Origin: Roseospira goensis
GTDB taxonomy: Bacteria; Pseudomonadota; Alphaproteobacteria; Rhodospirillales; Rhodospirillaceae
Assembly (NCBI RefSeq): GCF_014197795.1
Contig: NZ_JACIGI010000016.1
Location: 1 to 64,000, forward strand
Direction of reading: 5' to 3'
DNA length: 64,000 bases
The translations under genes and the position numbers were made by a program. Under the pieces are notes generated by a model, which was not told the DNA's origin, searched no databases, and saw only the letters and a list, made by a program, of their open reading frames with translations. The stretch's first letter is position 1. Every line of letters starts with the position of its first letter. This document shows positions 1-13,637 of this stretch, one piece after another.

Positions 1-463
1 ATCGCGCCTTGAACGGCCTGACCCCGCTCGCGTACCTTCAAAACGCTCTCAAGGAGCCTTCTCCAGAGTCTCAGGCAGCCTGAACCCATACACGGGTACG
101 GCGCGTCATTGACACGCCGAAGGCGGGGTCTATGATGCGCGAGGCTTGGGATGCGCCCGTGCGGCGGCGTCTTGCCGCCGACGGCGCTCGCGCCGGCCCG
201 GATCCGCCATCGGTGGCGGCCAGGCGTGGCACGTCCGTGCGGGCTCGGCCGCGCCCTCGCGGGCCGCACCGCGCGGTGGGCCGCATCCGGATTCCGCGTG
301 CCGACCGACCATAGCGTTCGCGCGTCCCGACCGGGAGGGGCGCCCGCCGGAAAAGGGCCGGGCGGGCCCCAAGACGGGCACAGCGCCGCGTCGCCGGGAG
401 ACGACGGCGCGCCCCTGACGCCCGCTCTCCCGTTCCCTGATCCCGAGGACCGATTTAACCACC
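1..463. other. gene-free leader of the window
   Basis: I see no convincing gene here. Open frames on both strands are G/C-driven and lack ribosome binding sites or recognisable products. The first dozen bases could be the last codons and TGA stop of a gene lying outside the window, but this cannot be decided. The region must hold the promoter and leader of the helicase gene that follows, and no clear promoter boxes are visible. Confidence 0.4.
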
Positions 464-3145
<2,682 letters not shown>

Positions 3146-3153
3146 GGCGGATC

Positions 3154-3192
3154 GCACGGCATTGGACCCACGCTTGGATCCCGATGCCGTGC
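3154..3192 (+). terminator. hairpin downstream of the helicase gene
   Basis: Nine bases (GCACGGCAT) are repeated inverted (ATGCCGTGC) around a 21-base loop, starting 9 bases after the helicase stop codon. There is no T-run, so this may be an RNA 3'-end or processing stem rather than a classic intrinsic terminator. Confidence 0.4.
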
Positions 3193-3313
3193 GTGGATCT
3201 GCCTTCGGGCGGCGCGGACGGGTCCCGGGACCTCCCGGCGACTCATCGTGCCGGAAGCCGCCGTCCCGGGCCCGGCACGGTCGGATCCGGTCGGGTGGCG
3301 TCGGTCCGGCGGC

Positions 3314-3577
3314 TCAGTCCAGCTTGACCTCGCCGTGGCGGAACGGGATCCAATCCATGTATTCCGGCCGGAACTGGAGCCCGTAGGGCGATTTCAGGAA
3401 CACCTTGGACAGGGGCTGCCCCCCCTCGGCCTTGGTGCGCTCCACGTCGACCAGCGGCGAGTTGGCGAACACCGGCTCCCAGTAGGCATCCGGTTCCAGG
3501 TCCTGGCCGGCCTGTTCCTTGTGCTTCATCGCGGTGTCGATGAGGCCCCAGGCTTCTTCCACCTGCTCGTAACTCAT
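3314..3577 (-). CDS. small conserved-looking hypothetical protein, 87 aa
   Basis: I do not recognise this protein. The chosen ATG at 3577 is preceded by a clear GGAGG; the frame stays open upstream to 3724 but without a better start. The product is acidic and soluble, with no signal peptide or membrane segment. Its first half looks helical and charged (MSYEQVEEAWGLIDTA), and its second half is aromatic and proline-containing, with Tyr, Trp and Phe near RPEYMDWIPFRHG. It converges with the helicase gene and is divergent from the small gene at 3745, so it appears to be a single-gene unit. Confidence 0.7.
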   Translation of the reverse strand: MSYEQVEEAWGLIDTAMKHKEQAGQDLEPDAYWEPVFANSPLVDVERTKAEGGQPLSKVFLKSPYGLQFRPEYMDWIPFRHGEVKLD

Positions 3578-3744
3578 GCGCTTGCCTCCGTGCTCTCGCG
3601 TTGGCGGGCGGGTGCGGACGCGACGGTGCCGCGGTATCGGACCGTCGGGCCGCGTCGTCTTTAGACTTTCCGGCCGTCCTGGTAAAGATACGGTGTCCGA
3701 TCCCGCCAGCCCCTTCCGTTCCAAGCCCCGAGGGAGTCCCGCCC

Positions 3745-4020
3745 GTGACCGACGGCCGCGAGATGTATCAGGAAATCAATGCTTTGTTGGGCAACCTCGC
3801 CACCGCCCTGGCGCTGCCGCCGGAGACGGTGGCCGAGCTGCTGGAACAGGGCGCGCTGACGCTGGAGATGGGGAAAGATGCGGCCGGCAACCATTTCGTG
3901 CTGGCGACCCATGGCGACGGCGACGACCAGCGCGTCGCCCGCGTCTACAAGGACAGCATCCACCATCTCGGGGCGCCGCCGCCGGACGGGACGACCGGCG
4001 CCTCGGGGATCGGGCGCTGA
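3745..4020 (+). CDS. small hypothetical protein upstream of the cNMP-sensor protein
   Basis: This is a 91-residue soluble protein of unknown function. I place the start at GTG 3745; ATG 3763 would give 85 residues, and AGGGAG lies upstream of the GTG. The N-terminal half is predicted helical (EINALLGNLATALALPPE). It is followed by a short stretch, LEMGKDAAGNHFVLATHG, that could form a beta hairpin, and a Pro/Gly-rich end. It lies 33 bases before the cyclic-nucleotide-binding/TPR-like gene on the same strand, so the two are probably co-transcribed. No signal peptide is seen. Confidence 0.65.
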   Translation: MTDGREMYQEINALLGNLATALALPPETVAELLEQGALTLEMGKDAAGNHFVLATHGDGDDQRVARVYKDSIHHLGAPPPDGTTGASGIGR

Positions 4021-4053
4021 GCCGGCGCGTCGCGTGACGCCCGGAACCCCGCC

Positions 4054-6015
4054 ATGGCCACCATGAAACCCACGATCCGCCATTTCGATGACGGCGACGT
4101 CGTCTTCCGCGAGGGCGAGCCGAGCACGACCGCCTATGTGGTCGCGGCCGGCGAAGTCGCCCTTTACAAGGAATCCGAGCGCGGCCTGGTTCATCTCGCC
4201 ACGCTGGGCAAGGGCGAGTTGCTGGGCGAGATGGGGGCGGTCGACAACGATCCGCGCGGGGCCACCGCGGTGGCGCGGGGCGAGGTCACGCTGCATGCCT
4301 TCAGCCGCAAGGCGTTCGTGCGCAAGCTGGCCGAGGACCCGGACCTGACCCTGCGACTGCTGGTGCGGCTGTCGCGCCGGCTGCGCAACGCCAACGACCG
4401 CATCGCCCGGCTGGAGCCGACGGTGGACGTTGCCCTCGAACCGGGCGCCGACGAGGCGGCGCCCGCGGCCCAGGGGCCGGCCCCGCCGGCCGGGTCGACG
4501 GCGCTGGTGCCCGTGGGCGGCGGCGGCGGGGGCGGGCGCTCCGAGGGCCTGCTGGCGCGACTCATCGGTGCGCTGCGCGGCGGCAACGGCCCGAAGGGCG
4601 CCGACGCGGCCCTGGCCGGGGTCGCGCGGGTGCGGCAACCGGTCCTGCTGGTGGCCGGGTTTCCGGGCAGCGGCGGCGACGAACAGCGGGTGCGGGTGCT
4701 GGAGGCGGTGGAACACCTGCCCAACACGCGCGTGCGCCGGCTGGACAAGGCGGTGCCGTACTCGGGCGAACTGGATCCGTACACGGCCCTCGCCGGCGCC
4801 GTGACGGCGGCGCGCCCGGCGTTGCGCGAGGCCGGCGCCGACCTGCTGCTGTGGGGCGGCCCCGACGCCGCCGGCCGCCTGGTCGAGATACGCTTTCTCA
4901 CCCCCTGGACCAGCAAGGAGGTCGAGCGCGTCGGCATGATGTCGCCCCAGAACGCGCTCTACCTGCCGCTGGACTTCGACGAGAGTTGGCACGTGCTGGT
5001 GCAGGCGGTGACGCTGTCGGCGATGGAGCCGCGCACGGAGGCCCAGGGCAAGGCGCTGGTGGACACCCTGCCACCGCTGGCCGAGCAGGCCGGTGCCCTG
5101 CTGTCCGAGCTGCCCTACGGCCTGAGCGGCCTGGAGACCGCCCACATCGTGGCCTGCTACGGCAATGTGCTGGCGGTGGTGGGCGCGTGGGCCAATGAGC
5201 CGGCGTGGCTGGAGCACGCCGCGGCGGCGTTCGAGGAGGCGATTCGCCATCTGCCGCGCGACGCCGATGCCGAATGGGGCGTGTTCCACCGCTCGCTCGG
5301 TCTGGTGCAACAGGCGCTGGTGGAGCGCGGCGCGGGCGGCATCGGGCCGCGCCAGGCCGCCGATGCCTTCAAGGCGGCGCTGGAGAGCTTTCACCGCGAC
5401 CTGTATCCGTACGACTGGGCGGGCCTGAAGCATCGCCTGGGTCTGCTGGCCTACCGCGTGCACATGGCCGAGGGCGACCCGGCCGCGCTGCGCGACTCCA
5501 TCACCGCCTTCCAGGCCGCCTTGCAGGTATTCAGCCCGGCCGAGACCCCCGACCGCTGGGGCGAACTGATGCACGATCTGGCGCAGGTGCTCCAGGTCTA
5601 CGGCGGCCAGGAACGCAAGCCGGAGATCCTGAGCCGCGCGGTCGAGGCGGCCACCGCCGCGCTCCAGGTGCGCACCCAGGACCGCACGCCGCTGCTGTGG
5701 GCGGCGACTCAGAATAACCTTGGATCTGCTCTGTTCCTGCTGTTCCGCGTGGGGCGCGATCTCGGCGCCCTGCACAGCGCGCGCGAGGCGTTCCATCAGT
5801 CCGCCAGCACTTACGAGCTGCACGGGGCCAAGCGTCAGGCCGATATCGTCACCCGGAACCTGAGCCGGGTGGAAAACCTCATCGACCGTCAGGGCGGACG
5901 GAGCGCGGTGGAGCCCGAACGGCCCGAGCGCGGCCGCCGGCCGGCCGCGACCGGCGAGGGCGCCGAGACCGGCGAGGACCCGGAAAGCCTGCCCCTCGAC
6001 GGCGGACTGCCATAG
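4054..6015 (+). CDS. cyclic-nucleotide-binding-domain protein with C-terminal TPR-like repeats
   Basis: Residues ~5-115 form a cNMP-binding (Crp-like) beta-roll, with the sequence GELLGEMGAVDNDPRGATAVA matching the phosphate-binding region. A Gly/Ala/Pro linker (~130-175) follows, then an alpha/beta segment (~185-340) beginning QPVLLVAGFPGSGGDEQ, then helical TPR-like repeats to ~615 and a disordered tail. There is no DNA-binding helix-turn-helix, so it is not an ordinary Crp/Fnr regulator; it more likely passes a nucleotide or redox signal to a protein partner through the TPR-like part. Two ATGs are possible (4054, 4063). It follows a small unknown gene by 33 bases. The middle segment resembles the alpha/beta modules that precede TPRs in some signalling proteins, but I cannot assign a family. 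Confidence 0.8.
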   Translation: MATMKPTIRHFDDGDVVFREGEPSTTAYVVAAGEVALYKESERGLVHLATLGKGELLGEMGAVDNDPRGATAVARGEVTLHAFSRKAFVRKLAEDPDLTLRLLVRLSRRLRNANDRIARLEPTVDVALEPGADEAAPAAQGPAPPAGSTALVPVGGGGGGGRSEGLLARLIGALRGGNGPKGADAALAGVARVRQPVLLVAGFPGSGGDEQRVRVLEAVEHLPNTRVRRLDKAVPYSGELDPYTALAGAVTAARPALREAGADLLLWGGPDAAGRLVEIRFLTPWTSKEVERVGMMSPQNALYLPLDFDESWHVLVQAVTLSAMEPRTEAQGKALVDTLPPLAEQAGALLSELPYGLSGLETAHIVACYGNVLAVVGAWANEPAWLEHAAAAFEEAIRHLPRDADAEWGVFHRSLGLVQQALVERGAGGIGPRQAADAFKAALESFHRDLYPYDWAGLKHRLGLLAYRVHMAEGDPAALRDSITAFQAALQVFSPAETPDRWGELMHDLAQVLQVYGGQERKPEILSRAVEAATAALQVRTQDRTPLLWAATQNNLGSALFLLFRVGRDLGALHSAREAFHQSASTYELHGAKRQADIVTRNLSRVENLIDRQGGRSAVEPERPERGRRPAATGEGAETGEDPESLPLDGGLP

Positions 6016-6370
6016 CGCGGATCGCGATCAGTGTCTGCGTCGCGATCGGCCATAAGCGGAGCGGACGGCGCCGGAGTCGCCGGGGACACCGGTCCGGGAG
6101 GCGCCAGGCCCCGGGGGCGGATCGGGGCCGCGCCCGACGGTGAGCCAGGCGACGAAGCGCGAGGGTTTCCGATCCTTGTTCTGGTTCAACGCTTTGGCGT
6201 TAAGCGAGCGGATAGCCCGGCAACCGGGCGGGCCGGGCACGGCCGCTCACCCGAGGGCGGGACCCGGAAATTTGGCGCCACGGTGCGAAGATGAATTGGC
6301 GGCGGAGCCATTTTCGGGTATCCCTGGAACCGTTTTGGGCTATCCACCTTACGAAGGTTTCTCCTCCGCT
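6016..6370. other. 355-bp gap upstream of the cold-shock gene
   Basis: No gene is supported. The last ~100 bases are less G/C-rich and probably form the long 5' leader typical of cold-shock mRNAs. A short inverted repeat (AACGC, TTTG, GCGTT) lies near 6188. I cannot place promoter boxes with confidence. Confidence 0.4.
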
Positions 6371-6841
6371 ATGCAGTCTCGGTCTTCGGCCACGGTGAAG
6401 TGGTTCAACGCCACCAAGGGCTTCGGCTTCGTCGCTCTTTCGGATGGCACTCCCGACGCGTTTCTTCACATTTCCGTGCTCCAGCGGGCAGGCTATCGGG
6501 ACGTTCCCGAGGGCGCGACGATCGTCTGTGACCTGTCCATGGGGCAGAAAGGCCCGCAGGTCGCGTTCATTCACGAGGTCGACGTTCCGGAAGGCGCTCA
6601 GGCAGCGGGCGGCGTCGGCGATCCCGGCGGCGAGGAGGAGATTGACGGCATCGTCAAGTTCTTCAGCGCCGACAAGGGATTCGGCTTCGTGACGCCGGAC
6701 AGCGGCGGCAAGGACGTGTATGTCGGCAGCCGGGCGCTGGAGTATTCCGGCCTGACGACGCTCGACGCTGGCCAGCGCGTGCGCATGATGTGCCGCATGG
6801 GCAAGAAGGGGCCGATGGCTGGACGCGTCGAACTGATCTAG
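6371..6841 (+). CDS. double cold-shock-domain protein
   Basis: This is a nucleic-acid-binding protein with two cold-shock domains, a form common in alphaproteobacteria, acting as an RNA chaperone or antiterminator. The first domain (~residues 5-70) carries RNP1 KGFGFV and RNP2 DAFLHIS. The second (~92-156) repeats KGFGFV, but its RNP2 reads DVYVGS, so the usual histidine is replaced by glycine. The linker is acidic and glycine-rich. I use the ATG at 6371 (156 residues) because the protein fold begins right after it; the in-frame extension back to 6140 adds unconserved sequence. No strong Shine-Dalgarno is visible, in keeping with a structured leader. Confidence 0.92.
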   Translation: MQSRSSATVKWFNATKGFGFVALSDGTPDAFLHISVLQRAGYRDVPEGATIVCDLSMGQKGPQVAFIHEVDVPEGAQAAGGVGDPGGEEEIDGIVKFFSADKGFGFVTPDSGGKDVYVGSRALEYSGLTTLDAGQRVRMMCRMGKKGPMAGRVELI

Positions 6842-7044
6842 TCGGGGGTCGAGAGACCGGGCGGCGATCCGCGGCGTGGCGGTGGCGCGCCGGCGGCGCC
6901 GGTCCTGGAAGCGTCCGCTGGGCGCACCGTCTGGTGTCAGGACTGGATACGATGACCGGGCGTCGCGGGAGACCGCGGCGCCCGGTTGCGTTTGGCGGGT
7001 TCCCCTTGCACGGGTTGCGCAGGTCTCTCCTCACCGGCCGTGCG

Positions 7045-7068
7045 GCGCCCACGCGGGAGCGTGGGCGC
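7045..7068. repeat. REP-like palindrome, single copy
   Basis: A 24-base perfect palindrome consists of GCGCCCACGC, a GGGA loop, and its inverse. It is identical to units in the arrays at 40.7 kb and 60.5 kb. A degenerate partner of the CTCCG type follows at about 7089-7106. It lies between the convergent cold-shock and flavoenzyme genes. Confidence 0.85.
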
Positions 7069-7115
7069 GAGAGGGCGTGTTGTCTCGGCCCCACGCTCCG
7101 GCGCGGCCCCGCGCC

Positions 7116-8531
7116 CTACAGCCGGATGATCTTGCCCGGGTTCATGATGTCGTCCGGATCCAGCGCCCGCTTGATGGCCCGCATCAGGGCGAGGCCCTCG
7201 GGGCCGTGCTCCGCCTCCAGAAACGCCATCTTGCCGCTGCCGACGCCGTGCTCGCCCGTGCACGTGCCTTCCATCGCCAGCGCCCGTGCGACGATGCGGT
7301 CGTTGAGCGCCTTGGCCTCGGCGATCTCTTCCGGGCTGTCGGGGTCGAACACGAACAGCACATGAAAATTGCCGTCGCCCACGTGGCCGACGATGGTCGT
7401 GACGACGCGGGAGGCCGCGCAGTCGGTCTCGGTCTGCTCGATGCAGTCGGCGAGGCGTGAGATCGGCACGCAGACGTCGGAGGAGAAGCCCTTGCCACCC
7501 GGCTTCAGGGCCAGACCGGCGTAATAGGCATTGTGGCGCGCCTGCCAGAGCCGGTTGCGTGCTTCCAGCGTCTCCGCCCAGGCGAAGCCCTGCCCGCCGT
7601 GCTCAGCCGCAATGGCCTCGACCGTTTCCACCTGCTCGCGGGCGGCGGACTCGCTGCCGTGGAACTCCAGGAACAGGGTCGGCGCCACCGCGTAGTCGGT
7701 GCCCGAATAGGCGTTCACGGCGCGCATCTGGTTGGGGTCGAGCAGTTCGATGCGGGCGATCGGGACACCCATCTGGATGGTCTGGATCACGGTATCCACC
7801 GCCCCCTTCAGGCTCGGGAACGGGCAGACGGCCGACAGGATGCACTCCGGGATGCCATGCAGGCGCAGGGTCACCTCGGTGATCACCCCCAGCGTGCCCT
7901 CGCTGCCGACGAACAGCCGGGTGAGGTCGTAGCCGGCGGCGGACTTGCGGGCGCGCCGGGCGGTCTTGACCACGCGACCGTCGGCCGTGACCACGGTCAG
8001 CGCCAGCACCGCCTCGCGCATGGTGCCGTAGCGCACCGCGTTGGTGCCGGAGGCCCGGGTCGCCGCCATGCCGCCCAGGGAGGCGTCCGCCCCCGGGTCG
8101 ATCGGGAAGAACAGACCGGTATCGCGCAGGTGCTCGTTGAGCTGCTTGCGGGTCACGCCGGCCTGGACGGTGCAGTCCATGTCCTCCGGCCGCACCGCCA
8201 GGATGGCGTTCATGCGCGAGACGTCGATGCACACGCCGCCGCGCAACGCCGCCACATGCCCCTCCAGCGAGGTCCCGGTGCCGAAGGGAATGACCGGCAC
8301 CCGTTGGGCGGCGCAGGCGCGGACGATCTCGGCCACCTCTTCCGAGCTCTCCGCAAAGGCCACGGCGTCCGGCGGGACCGGGGCGTGATAGCTCTCGTCG
8401 CGGCCGTGCTGCTCGCGCACCGCGGCGGCGGTGGACAGACGCTCGCCCAGCAGCGGGCGCAGGCGTTCGAGCACGGCGGCGACGGCGTCGGACGGGGCGG
8501 CGGCCGCGGCGGCCGTCTGGGGGGCGGTCAT
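7116..8531 (-). CDS. FAD-binding oxidoreductase, GlcD/D-lactate dehydrogenase (cytochrome) type
   Basis: This flavoenzyme of the vanillyl-alcohol-oxidase/PCMH superfamily probably oxidises D-lactate, glycolate or another D-2-hydroxy acid and feeds electrons to the respiratory chain or a cytochrome. Visible are the FAD-binding stretch PFGTGTSLEGHV, the DPGADASLGGMAATRASGTNAVRYG segment split across the PCMH fold, and the C-terminal GTCTGEHGVGSGKM motif typical of LDHD/GlcD. The chosen ATG at 8531 gives 471 residues, the normal family length; the longer upstream frame is unconserved. It is a single gene with no glcE or glcF nearby, which favours a stand-alone D-lactate dehydrogenase. Substrate remains uncertain. 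Confidence 0.9.
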   Translation of the reverse strand: MTAPQTAAAAAAPSDAVAAVLERLRPLLGERLSTAAAVREQHGRDESYHAPVPPDAVAFAESSEEVAEIVRACAAQRVPVIPFGTGTSLEGHVAALRGGVCIDVSRMNAILAVRPEDMDCTVQAGVTRKQLNEHLRDTGLFFPIDPGADASLGGMAATRASGTNAVRYGTMREAVLALTVVTADGRVVKTARRARKSAAGYDLTRLFVGSEGTLGVITEVTLRLHGIPECILSAVCPFPSLKGAVDTVIQTIQMGVPIARIELLDPNQMRAVNAYSGTDYAVAPTLFLEFHGSESAAREQVETVEAIAAEHGGQGFAWAETLEARNRLWQARHNAYYAGLALKPGGKGFSSDVCVPISRLADCIEQTETDCAASRVVTTIVGHVGDGNFHVLFVFDPDSPEEIAEAKALNDRIVARALAMEGTCTGEHGVGSGKMAFLEAEHGPEGLALMRAIKRALDPDDIMNPGKIIRL

Positions 8532-9064
8532 GGGCGGTCGGTCCTTATGGGCGGATGACACAGGGTTGAACCCCGAGTCTGTTGTGCCGGGGCGGATCGG
8601 GCAAGGGTCTGTCTCGGGGGCCGGCTCAGGGGCACCCCGGGCCGCCGGGTCGCGCGGTCGGCGGGAGCGGGTCGCGCCGGCGGTGACCGCCCGACAGCCA
8701 AGGACAAGGGGAAAAAAGGGAAAAAAGTGGCGCAAAAGGAATGAAAGGGGTGGGCACGAGAGCTATATCAATCGTTAGCCGTTGAGCGATAAGCCCGTTT
8801 TGGTGAAAAATCTCTACCCAGGGCAGATCGTGATCAATCTGACTCACGACTTGGTTCGGATTGATCGCGTGACTCCGCGCTAAAGGTCTGAATCGCAGCC
8901 GATTATCGCGACAGACCGAAACCGCGCCGCGAGTCCGGTTTGTCGCGATCGGCTGTAGGGGCTGGTTCGGTCCGGCGGTCCTGGCCGCTCCCGGTGGCGG
9001 TGGCCCGGAGTCCGCGGAGGCCGAGGGACGAACATTTGGGACCTTTTTGAGGTTGGAGGCAAAC
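8532..9064. other. 533-bp gap between flavoenzyme and chemoreceptor genes
   Basis: No gene is supported. The middle (about 8690-8880) is clearly poorer in G/C than its surroundings and includes a purine-rich run with A-tracts near 8710-8735. From 8896 it holds one copy of a dispersed palindromic repeat. The chemoreceptor promoter should lie here. Confidence 0.5.
8896..8955. repeat. dispersed palindromic repeat family A, copy 1
   Basis: CAGCCGAT-type arms face each other (8896-8913 and 8939-8955). The right half contains the complement of the shared core GCGACAAACCGGACTCGCGG, so this copy is inverted relative to those at 11.1 kb and 24.8 kb. Confidence 0.8.
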
Positions 9065-11116
9065 ATGTCCATCAGTCAAAAGATGTTCCTGCCGATCGGG
9101 CTTCTTATCCTCATATTTGTGGTGGCGTCCATTGCTCTTCAGCTTCTTGGGTCTCGCATCATGTCCCAGGCCGAGACCGTGCGGACGGTCGAGGTGCCGC
9201 GGGCGTCCCTGGCCATGGCCATGGCCGGCAAGCTGCGCGACATGAACTCCGATGCCCTGACGTATCTCCTGGGAAGCGCCTCGGCGGTCGAGTCCTTTCG
9301 CCAGAACTATGATGAATTCAATACCTTTCTGTCGCAGTTGATGGATGTTTCCGTTGACCAGGAGGATGTCATATATCTGGAGGAACAGGTGCTCCGGTTC
9401 CGGCAGCAGGTATTCGACCGAATCTTTGCAACCTACAACCCGGACGACGAAACCGAGGCCCGGGCGGAAAGCGCCCGTCTGCTGGAGACCGTTGGCGTTC
9501 CGCTGGAACGCATCCTGGACGAGGTGGCTCTGAGCGAAAGTCAGGAGGCTGGCCTGTCCCGGGACGTTGATGAAATCCTTAACGATAATATTCCTGGTCT
9601 TCAGTATTCTCTTGAGCTCGTTGACGAAGCCGAAGACATGATGTCGGACCTGACGGCCTATCTCGGCGGCGACTCGGGGGCGGCCCAGACCTTCGAACAG
9701 GATGCCGACTCGTTCTCCGAATTCCTGGGTCTGTTGCGCCAGCTGGAAACGTCGCCGGACGAGGTGGCGACCCTGGACCGTGTCGCCGACCTGTATCAGG
9801 ACCTCCTGACCGGCGGACGGTCCATCTTCGCACTGTTCGATCCGGCCGCGAAGGCGGCTGCCATCACGGCCAGTGCGGAACTGAAGCGCGGGCTGTTCTC
9901 GGAGCTGGAGGCCCGGCTGGACGCGCTCACCGAGGCTGCCATCGCAGAGGAAGAGGCCGCGCTGCACGATCTTCAGGCCAGTGCCACCCTGTCCTCGAAC
10001 GTGGTCTGGAGCGTGCTGGTCCTGGCCGTGCTGGTCGGGGCGGCTGTGCTGCTGTTGGTCCACCGCACCGTCGCGCGGCCGCTGACCGCGATCAGCGCGG
10101 CGATCGAGCGGCTGGCCGGCGGCGATACCGCCGTGGAGATCCCCTGCACCGGGCGCCGGGACGAGCTGGGCCACGTGGCCGGCGCCGTGCTCGTCTTCAA
10201 GACCAACCTGACCCGCACCGCCGAGTTGAGCCGCCAGGCCGAGGAGGAGCAGCGCCAGCGCACCGCCCGCATCGAGCGGCGCGGCGATCTGGTCGCCGCG
10301 TTCGATACCCGGGTGCGCGCCGAGTTGCGGACGGTCGGCGAATCGGTGGAGGAGATGCAGGAGACGGCGCGGGCGCTGTCCGAGATCGCCAAGGCCACGA
10401 GCGCGCAGGCCACCACGGTGGCCTCGGCGGCCGAGCAGGCCTCGGCCAACGTGCAGACCATCGCGTCCGCCTCGGAAGAACTGGGCGGGTCGATCCAGGA
10501 GATCACCCGTCAGGTCGACGCCCAGTCCAACAAGGCCCAGCAGGCGGCGGCCAGCACGACCCGAAACCGGGAGCGGGTGCAGGGGCTTTCGAGCCGGGTC
10601 CAGAGCATCGGCGAGGTCATGGACCTGATCACGTCGATCGCGCAGCAAACCAACCTGCTGGCCCTCAACGCCACCATCGAGGCGGCGCGGGCCGGCGACG
10701 CCGGCAAGGGCTTCGCGGTGGTGGCCAACGAGGTCAAGGCGCTCGCCACCCAGACCGCGAAGGCCACCGAGGACATCGGTGAGCACATCCGCACGGTTCA
10801 GGAGCAGACCCGGGCCACCGTCGAGGAGATTGAAGGGGTGGCGCGCGAGATCGCCGAACTGGCCGACATCTCCGCCGGCATTGCCGCCGCGGTTGAGGAA
10901 CAGAACGCCGCGACCCAGGAGATCGGCCGCAATGCCACGCAGGCGGCGCAGGGCACGCAGGAGGTCTCGGGCGAGATCACCGCGGTCAACACCGCGGCGG
11001 CCGATACCGGGGCGGCGGCGGGGCAGGTGACCACGCTGACCGAAACGCTGTCCGAGCGATCCCGTTCGTTGAACACGCTGGTCGCGCGGTTCCTGGAAGA
11101 GATGCAGGCGACTTGA
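9065..11116 (+). CDS. methyl-accepting chemotaxis protein
   Basis: This transmembrane chemoreceptor couples ligand sensing to CheA through CheW. It has a first membrane segment at ~residues 8-28, a helical periplasmic sensor of ~280 residues, a second membrane segment at ~312-334, a HAMP domain (~336-388) and a signalling domain (~430-675). The signalling hairpin tip contains [20 protein letters not shown] (~522-541) and the adjoining [14 protein letters not shown]. The start at ATG 9065 follows TTGGAGG. No CheR-binding pentapeptide is present at the C-terminus. The sensor part uses visibly more A/T-rich codons than the signalling part, suggesting a different history for the ligand domain. 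It stands alone, with no che genes near. The ligand cannot be inferred. Confidence 0.95.
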   Translation: MSISQKMFLPIGLLILIFVVASIALQLLGSRIMSQAETVRTVEVPRASLAMAMAGKLRDMNSDALTYLLGSASAVESFRQNYDEFNTFLSQLMDVSVDQEDVIYLEEQVLRFRQQVFDRIFATYNPDDETEARAESARLLETVGVPLERILDEVALSESQEAGLSRDVDEILNDNIPGLQYSLELVDEAEDMMSDLTAYLGGDSGAAQTFEQDADSFSEFLGLLRQLETSPDEVATLDRVADLYQDLLTGGRSIFALFDPAAKAAAITASAELKRGLFSELEARLDALTEAAIAEEEAALHDLQASATLSSNVVWSVLVLAVLVGAAVLLLVHRTVARPLTAISAAIERLAGGDTAVEIPCTGRRDELGHVAGAVLVFKTNLTRTAELSRQAEEEQRQRTARIERRGDLVAAFDTRVRAELRTVGESVEEMQETARALSEIAKATSAQATTVASAAEQASANVQTIASASEELGGSIQEITRQVDAQSNKAQQAAASTTRNRERVQGLSSRVQSIGEVMDLITSIAQQTNLLALNATIEAARAGDAGKGFAVVANEVKALATQTAKATEDIGEHIRTVQEQTRATVEEIEGVAREIAELADISAGIAAAVEEQNAATQEIGRNATQAAQGTQEVSGEITAVNTAAADTGAAAGQVTTLTETLSERSRSLNTLVARFLEEMQAT

Positions 11117-11125
11117 TGGCGCCGG

Positions 11126-11191
11126 TTACAGCCGATTGCGACAAACCGGACTCGCGGCACGATTTCGGGTTGTCGCGATAATCGGCTGTAA
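11126..11191. repeat. dispersed palindromic repeat family A, copy 2
   Basis: TTACAGCCGATT at the left is mirrored by AATCGGCTGTAA at the right. The left half has the shared core GCGACAAACCGGACTCGCGG. It lies between the convergent chemoreceptor and YgiQ genes. Confidence 0.85.
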
Positions 11192-11202
11192 AATCAATAA
11201 TG

Positions 11203-11230
11203 TAGAGCCGATTCACGTTCGAAATCGGCT

Positions 11231-11233
<3 letters not shown>
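11203..11233 (-). terminator. hairpin that includes the ygiQ stop codon
   Basis: TAGAGCCGATT and AAATCGGCTCTA form a near-perfect stem around a short loop. On the minus strand the TAG stop of the YgiQ-family gene is the first three bases of the stem. There is no long T-tract. The same module recurs near 24826-24864. Confidence 0.6.
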
Positions 11234-13441
<2,208 letters not shown>

Positions 13442-13560
13442 GGAACGGGCCTTCCGGACAGGCGGTTGCGCCCCGCACCATACGCCCGTCCGGCCGGCCC
13501 GCGAACCCCCGGGCGGCGTCGAGACGCCGGGGCCGGGGGCCGGGCGTGAACCCAACAACA

Positions 13561-13626
13561 GTGCCCCCGGAACGGTGCCCCCGGAACGGTGCCCCCGCAA
13601 CGGTGCCCCCGCAACGGTGCCCCCGG
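13561..13626. repeat. 14-bp tandem repeat, 4.7 copies
   Basis: The unit GTGCCCCCGGAACG occurs twice exactly, then twice as GTGCCCCCGCAACG, then partially. It sits between the start of the YgiQ gene and the 3' end of the TRAP large permease gene, ending 11 bases from its stop codon. Confidence 0.95.
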
Positions 13627-13637
13627 CGCTCTGCCCG

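Noticed and set aside
8881-8905. Possible sigma-28 (flagellar) promoter before the chemoreceptor: TAAAGGTC then GCCGATTA
   Set aside because: Spacing is 13 rather than about 15 bases from TAAA, and the GCCGAT part belongs to the dispersed repeat, which occurs in places with no motility gene.
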